Source: Casuarius casuarius
Lineage: Eukaryota > Chordata > Aves > Casuariiformes > Casuariidae
Length of the DNA: 64,000 nucleotides
Direction of reading: 5' to 3'
Assembly: GCA_003342895.1 (NCBI GenBank)
Contig: PTFA01000050.1
Coordinates: 5,127,723-5,191,722 of the forward strand
Positions 58,266-64,000 of this stretch are shown piece after piece; positions within the stretch are counted from its first letter, which is position 1; each line of letters starts with the position of its first letter. The notes beneath the pieces were generated by a model. That model did no database searches. It was not told where the DNA came from and saw only the letters and a list, made by a program, of their open reading frames with translations. The position numbers and the translations under genes are program-made.

Positions 58266-58952
58266 TTACTGGCTGCGGAATGTGGATTGCTCCATGGATT
58301 CTAAATCCCTGTTGAAAAATATCAAATTTTGCATAGTGTTTTGGAAGGAATGACCCAAAGGGGCCAGCCACGACCTGCTGTTGCCGCCACTTGGATGGGC
58401 CCCATAAGCGCCCACCGCTGCCCAGGCAGCCGGGGCTCTGGGTCGCCCCACTGCCCGTGCTGGGCGCTTCTGCCTGGCGCATAGGAATTGGAACGAGATC
58501 CCCACGGAGTCCACCAATATCACAGTCCCCACGTGCCTTCTCCTGCTAAGATGGCTGGGTAGAAATGATTGGCACCATTTTAAACACGGATGTTGTTGTG
58601 GTCTGCCAGAACATGCCAGAAAATTTGAGCTACTCAGGCATGAGAGGTGGACCGTGGCAATGGGCAGCTGAACGAAAAGCCGCAAGCTTCGTGCCACCCC
58701 AAGCTGGTATTTTCTTTCCTTTCCGTAATCATAGCGAGGGGGTCTGACTAACGCTGGTTCCAGTTCACCTCCGTTATTGTTCGCAGTTTCTTTGGAACAA
58801 AGGTTTTCCTGGTCCTCTAACCTGGAGATTGTAAGATACAGTCTCTCCCCAAAAGACTGTAAAACCACAGGCTCACAAAACCTCTGGTTCAAAGGCTGGT
58901 ATAAAACCAAAATCATTGCGTAGTCCAAGATAAAAAGAATTTTTGGCAACAT
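58266..58952 (-). other. Longest open frame in the window (228 codons), unknown
   Basis: The frame runs from MLPKILFILDYAMILVLYQP to a stop after TFRSQ. The N-terminal 20 residues are hydrophobic; about residues 160-195 are alanine-, arginine- and glycine-rich and come from a GC-rich piece (58340-58470). I see no domain, zinc-binding pattern or repeat. By rough estimate a frame this long is uncommon by chance in 64 kb but not excluded. It could be decayed repeat coding sequence, a retrogene, or chance. Confidence 0.12.
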
Positions 58953-59358
58953 TAATATGCAGTATCAGGAAAACCTTCCTCCCTTCCCTCTCTCTCTCTC
59001 AACACCTGCACAAGTCAAGTGTTGAAATAACAATAATTCTTTACTAGAAGCAATGTTGCATTTGATGCGCTTTCTCTGTCTGGCTTTCATTGAATTTGCA
59101 AAAATCTGACAAATCTAACCAACCATTAAAATGTGTAATAACAATGACAACAAAAAAGCATGCTTTGAAGGAGCATACACGTGTAAATGCAAATGATGAA
59201 GAAACGTAAGTAGAATTTCTGACTCATGATGAAGAGATCGAATAATCTGGTCCGACAGTTTTAGTAATTCGTCATTTATTCATAAACTTGTACTGTAGCA
59301 TCCTCTCTATTTATTTTGAGTGCAATGGCAAAGTACAGATGCACAGAATGCAGGCAGA

Positions 59359-59379
59359 AAGCTATCTAAAAGATAGCTT
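59359..59379. repeat. Perfect inverted repeat, 9-bp arms, 3-base loop
   Basis: AAGCTATCT (59359-59367) and AGATAGCTT (59371-59379) are exact reverse complements around AAA. The arms contain GATA cores on both strands. Confidence 0.9.
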
Positions 59380-59427
59380 CAGGACAGATGGTATCCTAGA
59401 TTTGTAAGAAGGCCTTTCTATAATTAA

Positions 59428-59447
59428 CAGTGGATTCAGTGGATTCA
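59428..59447. repeat. 9-bp tandem duplication
   Basis: CAGTGGATT occurs at 59428-59436 and 59437-59445, followed by CA of a third partial copy. Confidence 0.9.
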
Positions 59448-59527
59448 CTACATCTAAAACATTTGCTCGTGTGATGTGCTTTTGCGTATTATCAATGTTA
59501 TACTAAAACCTATCAATTGCTTTGCAG

Positions 59528-59571
59528 AATTCATAAAAATATAGACATCTAATATATTTGAAGAGTAAAAG
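59528..59571 (+). other. Small exon-like segment (speculative)
   Basis: TACTAAAAC (a good branch-point word, near 59500) and CAATTGCTTTGCAG (to 59527) precede 44 bases ending AAAAG before GTGAGTGAC (59572 on), a strong donor. Every frame has a stop, so only a non-coding exon would fit. It sits inside an element-like block. Confidence 0.14.
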
Positions 59572-60179
59572 GTGAGTGACTAGCTGCATTTTTGATTTAA
59601 CAAGTTTAATTTTGTAAATAAGATTTTTTTTCCCCAGGCTAGACTATTATTTCTGATTATGCACCTATATAAATTCACACTATGGTATTAACATTTCATA
59701 AACTACAAAGGCAGTTTCCTGTCTGTGTGGAATATTGTGAAAATTTTCCATGCGGTACAATCTAATAGCATGTAAAGTTATAGCCCAACCAGTTGTTCAA
59801 TGTTTTTGGAAGCAGCTCTGTGTCAAAAGTGCAGCTATTTTTTCTACCTGAGTAAGCCACAAGTTCAAGTGCAATCGGGTGAACATTTTAGTCTTAGCTT
59901 AACCTCTGCCATTAGACAAAGAGTCTGAAAAGGTATCAGCTATTGCTCAAGAAAAGGTCAAAAATAACTGGCAAGACGACTGAGTTCTTTGTTGCTGGGT
60001 ACAGAGGTTGATTCAAGTACAGCCAAAACAAAAAGTTCTTGCAAAAAAAGATAAGTAACTGTGACAATATCTTAAGAGCGTAAGTCATTACTGCAGCTCC
60101 CTTGGAGGGGGAAATCCACCTGCTGTTGTAATTGTCTCTGGTATTAACTTTACCCATGCAAAGACGAGATCTTTGGCAG

Positions 60180-60360
60180 GCTGCGTTAGACCCTCGACCG
60201 CAGGGTGCAGTTAGCCCACGCTCGCGGCGGGAACGCCGGGCTCACGGCCCGCAGCCTCCTGCGCGTGGCGGCCTGCCGCTCGCTGCCTCCGGGAAGCTGG
60301 GCTGCCCGCGGGGATGCAGCCCCGGGCAGCGAGTGTCTGCTGCACTTCTGCTTTCTCGGG
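60180..60360. promoter_or_regulatory. CpG-dense patch
   Basis: CpG is frequent from about 60188 to 60335, between AT-rich flanks. Overlapping frames on both strands (116 codons plus at 60132-60482) are compositional. It lies between two element-like blocks. Confidence 0.5.
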
Positions 60361-60735
60361 CCTTGCTCTTCCCATGTGAGCCCCAGGGATTGTCCAGGGA
60401 CGCAAACAGCTTCATTTCTGTAGTTTCTGCACAAGTCCTCCTACCCTTCCCTCTCCTGTCAGCACCCTTTAGGTGCTGGTAACTGTTTTCTTTGCTTTAT
60501 TTCCGACACGTGCAGAAAGCCTCAGATTATTCCAACAGATCCCTCTCACTTCTCTCTTTAGAGCTATGCTATAACATGAGAATTATTTTGAAAATGAATG
60601 AATATGCTTTCTTTTAGCCATGACCACCATTGCCAACTTTGAGCCTCTGACTTGCAGACTTCTGCTTTGACTTGATGGTATCACATTGGCAGAGAAACTA
60701 TAGGCAACAGAGGAGCTTCCTAATGCAGAAAAATG
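60361..60735. other. Non-coding, nothing distinctive
   Basis: Pyrimidine-rich on the plus strand at 60430-60560, otherwise ordinary. No feature recognised. Confidence 0.4.
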
Positions 60736-60739
60736 TTGC

Positions 60740-61010
60740 TTGTTATTATCAGGACTTTCAGTAATCATTAGCTAATCCGTGATTCACTGTGAAGCACTTC
60801 ACCAGAGTCTCATTAACCAGCCAAGCCTGCCTAATTGACTTGGCATTTCTCATCCATACAACAAGGCCATGAAGTTGGACTTGAGTCCTTCCCTGACAGC
60901 AGAAATCAGTTTTTACAAAATTGTAACCAGCAGCAGGATATAATAAGATAATTGATTAAGCAGATAATATGTTATAATGTTGATTATCAGTATAAGATGA
61001 AGCATGCAAA
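60740..61010. promoter_or_regulatory. Candidate conserved non-coding element
   Basis: AGTAATCATTAGCTAATCCG (60760-60779) packs three homeodomain-type cores, the last a TAATCC (OTX/PITX-type) word. CCTAATTGACTTGG follows near 60830, then AAGATAATTGATTAAGCAG (60945 on, GATA and PBX/HOX-like TGATTAA). No frame supports coding. This is one of the more convincing motif clusters. Confidence 0.47.
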
Positions 61011-63085
61011 GGTTGAGATTTTTCAAGGCAACTAGGAATGGAGATTTTGTGGTTAGCTCCCACAGCTGGCTGTTAAATCTTTGGTACAATGTTAATAGCA
61101 AAAGCTACACGTATCATCCAGGGAGAAAACGCAGAAAGCATTGTGGTGAGGTTCAGGGTTTCGGGGCCGGCAGCCCATCTCCCCAGTGTAGGTGTGCAGA
61201 AGTGCCTGTGACATGTCTCCTCACTTGCAAGAGCAACCATCTGGCCACTGGACTTGTTTGCAGGTATGAAGCCCAGCTCAGAGGGGCTGTGTTACTAAGA
61301 TGCAATAAAAACAGATAAGCAGAAAGGTCCTATGTAGAGGTTGCATACACAGAATGATAATGCAGGGAGAACGGACTGAATTTCCACAGACAGTGGCGGA
61401 AGTGGGAAGCACTGGAATAAAACCCGAGCGTACCCACAGCTGCAAGAAAAATACTGGTTTTGCTGGAACAGAAAATTGTAATATGCACTTTGAGTTTTCC
61501 TTGCAGTGTCCAGCCACTAACAGTATTGTGGCTGAATTAATTCTGGTTATCACTCTTAACATCATCATAACTGCTTTCTAGTTTTTGCGTCAAAACCTAA
61601 ACCCCAGCGTGGCAGGAACTGTTGAGTGTTAGCAGGATCACCACTATGTGTGAAGAGCTCTACGGGAGGACATGTAGTATAGTCAACTTTATACAGGATT
61701 ATGAGGCTCATCTCCTAAAAAAGATCAAAATGAAACAGCCTTTTCGCATACTGGAAATAACTATCTCTAACTAGTAGTGTAGACAATTTATTTAAACAAA
61801 GATCTATTTTACATGGTGGATTAATCTCAGATTAGTAAAGGCCTTAATATTTAAGTAGCTGTAAATATTTGAATTCTAATGTTGTTTTTATAGAGTCATT
61901 ACTGCTTGTTTCAAATACTTTCCTGCTTAGTGATATAATTTATGCTGTGGTTAATCAAAAATATGCTTTTATCCACTGCCTGTTGGTTGCAATAGGCTGA
62001 GCATGGCTGTTGATCTGAGCAGCCTGTAGCTATCTGGGGTTGGGACAGACGCATCTGCGTTGGCAGTGCTGGGTTAGAGCTGAAGTCCCACACGTCTGAC
62101 CCCGATACAGTTAGCCTTCCTGCCCGTTATTGTATCCATATGGTCTGATACCCCGAAACACAAACTCAGTCCTCGTATGCTATGAAGCCTGTCCACTTCC
62201 GTCCCCCCGGGTGCCTCTCCTCTGGGTCTGAATGACGGTCCACAGTGAACTGGCCGTGAGTGAACAGCTTGAGAATTCGTCATTCTGCATGAAATTTTTC
62301 TCCACATAAAAGGCTCAAATGAAAGCAAGGTGATGTCTTAGCATCAGGACTCCTGCCCACATAAGAGACAAAGTAGGGAGACACCTATTTATACATCCAA
62401 GCATACTTTTCTCACTCAGTTGCCTGAATTAGCCTTCCCGCACAGCTGGGGAGCTTTCAGAGGGCAACATCTGGAGGCAGAAGCAGGCTTACCCCTAAGG
62501 AGTGCCACTGTGAACAAATAACGTGTTGCAATTTTAAAAAATTGCATATAGACCTATTTGTTCCCGAAACACTTTGTCAGAACTATTTGCTCATCTCCAC
62601 TGATTCAGTTCATGAAGATCTTTTGTCTTGGGCTCTTTTCCACAATGTTTGTGCAGATAAATTGCTGGAAGTTACGTAGTTCTACGGGGGTCATTATCAG
62701 TACTTTAAACTCACAAAACCTTATTTAAAGTTTCGTCAAACTCTTCTGAGTGTTTCACTAAATCCATCTTCACATATGTTCAATGCCTGCTCCGATTATT
62801 GTGCTTTGTCTGTAGCCAGTATTTTCTGCCCACTGTCTTTCCACTTGACAAGCTTCTGCCCACTAAAAACTATTAGTTACTACTTTGGACTGCAGAATTC
62901 ATAGTGTGCACATACCAAGTGCACTGCTGAGATTAGGTTTTAGTGTTCTCTATTTTTACCTTTACAAAGAGCTGAAGCAGCAAACACCCATCAGGAGTTA
63001 ACCAATTCAGATCGGGGGAAAGAGAGGTGAGGAAGGATTATTTTTAATCTCAGTTCCCTGTGAACACTGAGGAAGACATCAGAAA
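61011..63085. other. Non-coding; AT-rich piece at 61730-61960 and an AT palindrome
   Basis: Positions 61730-61960 hold GGATTAATC and AGATTAGTAAAGG words and could be a further weak element. A 9-bp inverted repeat (TGCAATTTT and AAAATTGCA with a 2-base centre) lies at 62527-62546. Frames at 61004-61581 and 62074-62328 have no family resemblance. Confidence 0.38.
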
Positions 63086-63091
63086 CTGAAC

Positions 63092-63715
63092 ATGGAGGAT
63101 GTGGACTCAAGAGCCACCTGCCTTTCGGTTCTGATCTTTTTTTCCTCATTCGCGGTAGCATCTCTCCATGTCTCCTCATGCCACAGTCTCCTGGGCCCCC
63201 GTTCCTGGGCCATTTGTGACCAAGAAAGTGACTTAGATCACATAAATTCTTGGAATGTTGTTGTTCCTTTGGGGCTGAACAATTTTTTATCCTTTAGGAA
63301 GAGTTGCTTTAAACTGCAGATGAATTACAGAGGAGAAAATTGGGCAAGTCAAAGAGCAAGCTCTGACCTTCCCAGCCAGGATTCAGAACCAGAGAGAGAA
63401 GCACCGCTTGCAGATGCGTCTCTCTGTTCCTCTGGTCACTTGCTGGGGCTCTCCCTGTTCCCAAGCTCTGGAAATAGTCCCCCACAAATCTCTCTGCCAG
63501 CATCTGCTGATACAACCTGCTCACTGCTTTCTGCTTTCAATTTGCGGGACAGACTTGTTCTCCATCTCAGTCCCTCCTACCATGGCTATAAGGTGTTAAT
63601 GTTTCAACAGGCTCCCACAGTGTCGCTTCCCCGAGAAGTGCTTATTCCTCCGTTTGTATCAGCTGGCAGCTTTCTAAATACAGTGAGCAGGGAGGAAACA
63701 GTAGCAAGTAATTGA
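63092..63715 (+). other. 207-codon open frame with hydrophobic N-terminus, unknown
   Basis: The ATG has A at -3 and G at +4, a favourable vertebrate initiation context. The product starts MEDVDSRATCLSVLIFFSSF and residues 10-27 are hydrophobic, like a signal peptide or anchor; the rest is serine- and leucine-rich with no domain I know. There is no visible promoter or splice structure, and a 71-codon frame is open opposite. Chance or a decayed repeat is the more likely explanation. Confidence 0.12.
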
Positions 63716-64000
63716 TCCTGCTTGAACAAAATAGTCATTTCAATTCTAATTTAGGAGCCACGGTCTCTAGCAGTCTTCCTGAAACAGTGGGTAGCAGGTT
63801 GATTCACCAACTGGCTAAAGAGATACATTATTGATAAAAGGATTATCTGCTAACTGAAAAAATACACATCCTTTCACATTCCCTTCTCTGCCCAACGCAC
63901 CGAGCCCTCGGAGGTCGGGAAGGTACCAGGGTCCGGCAGGCCGGCTGCCTGGGGGCTGAGTTAACGTGCCGATGGGCACCTCCGTCCAGGCTGGTTTCGT
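63716..64000. other. Non-coding; GC rises at the window edge
   Basis: AT-rich until about 63880, then GC- and CpG-richer sequence to the end of the window, possibly the start of another CpG patch that continues outside. Confidence 0.4.

Larger units (their letters stand above)
59030..59910. promoter_or_regulatory. Long AT-rich candidate conserved element cluster
   Basis: Nearly 900 bases are unique and without any frame over 60 codons. Motif words include AACAATGACAAC (SOX-like, near 59141), GTAAATGCAAATGATG (59182 on, octamer ATGCAAAT-type), TTTAGTAATTCG (near 59258), TATAATTAACAG (near 59419) and TGATTATGCACC (near 59656). A 9-bp hairpin and a 9-bp tandem duplication lie inside. A clean octamer beside SOX words suits neural or stem-cell enhancers; that is inference. 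Confidence 0.45.

Noticed and set aside
1..64000. Bacterial, phage or CRISPR content
   Set aside because: No operon-like frames, ribosome-binding sites, regularly spaced repeats or long coding density; composition and microsatellites are vertebrate-like.
1..64000. tRNA or well-known microRNA genes
   Set aside because: I looked for the tRNA B-box GGTTCGA-type pattern with a matching A-box and for mature sequences of common vertebrate microRNAs and saw none; a covariance-model search (tRNAscan-SE, Infernal) would settle this.
1..64000. Endogenous retrovirus or LTR pair
   Set aside because: No long direct repeats with TG...CA ends, primer-binding site or reverse transcriptase-like frame were visible.

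Overview
The window looks like a gene-poor stretch of a vertebrate nuclear genome, most likely a bird. The reasons are a moderate AT bias with scattered short CpG-dense patches, and very few interspersed repeats. The recognisable repeats are worn CR1-type LINE tails of the kind found across sauropsids, with no mammalian-type young SINEs. A turtle or crocodilian is possible, but would normally carry more repeats. There are no bacterial operons, Shine-Dalgarno sites, CRISPR arrays, phage genes or intact retroviral structures.

I found no protein-coding gene I could recognise. Open frames are short and overlap on both strands. The two longest (228 codons, minus strand, 58266-58952; 207 codons, plus strand, 63092-63715) resemble no family known to me. 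Several segments carry good-looking splice signals: 10425-10478, 12915-13002, 36186 onward, 46273-46363, 48049-48172 and 59528-59571. They could be exons of a long non-coding RNA or unannotated gene, but such signals also arise by chance at this scale.

The sequence has two interleaved textures. The first is a series of AT-rich blocks of 200-900 bases, dense in homeodomain, POU, SOX/TCF and MEF2-like words, which read like conserved non-coding elements. The clearest are near 3.2-3.8, 12.2-12.5, 19.6-20.1, 23.6-24.0, 37.1-37.5, 38.0-38.5, 40.2-40.5, 45.4-45.7, 49.1-49.5, 57.6-57.9, 59.0-59.9 and 60.7-61.0 kb. The second is a set of short CpG-dense patches (4.0-4.6, 9.4, 20.5, 33.4, 34.9, 37.5-38.0, 39.8-40.2, 40.7, 42.7, 52.5-53.0 and 60.2 kb) without an attached gene.

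Taken together this suits an intergenic desert or a very large intron around a developmental regulator gene lying outside the window. I cannot name that gene. Conservation itself cannot be seen in one sequence, so every conserved-element call is an inference from composition and motif content.
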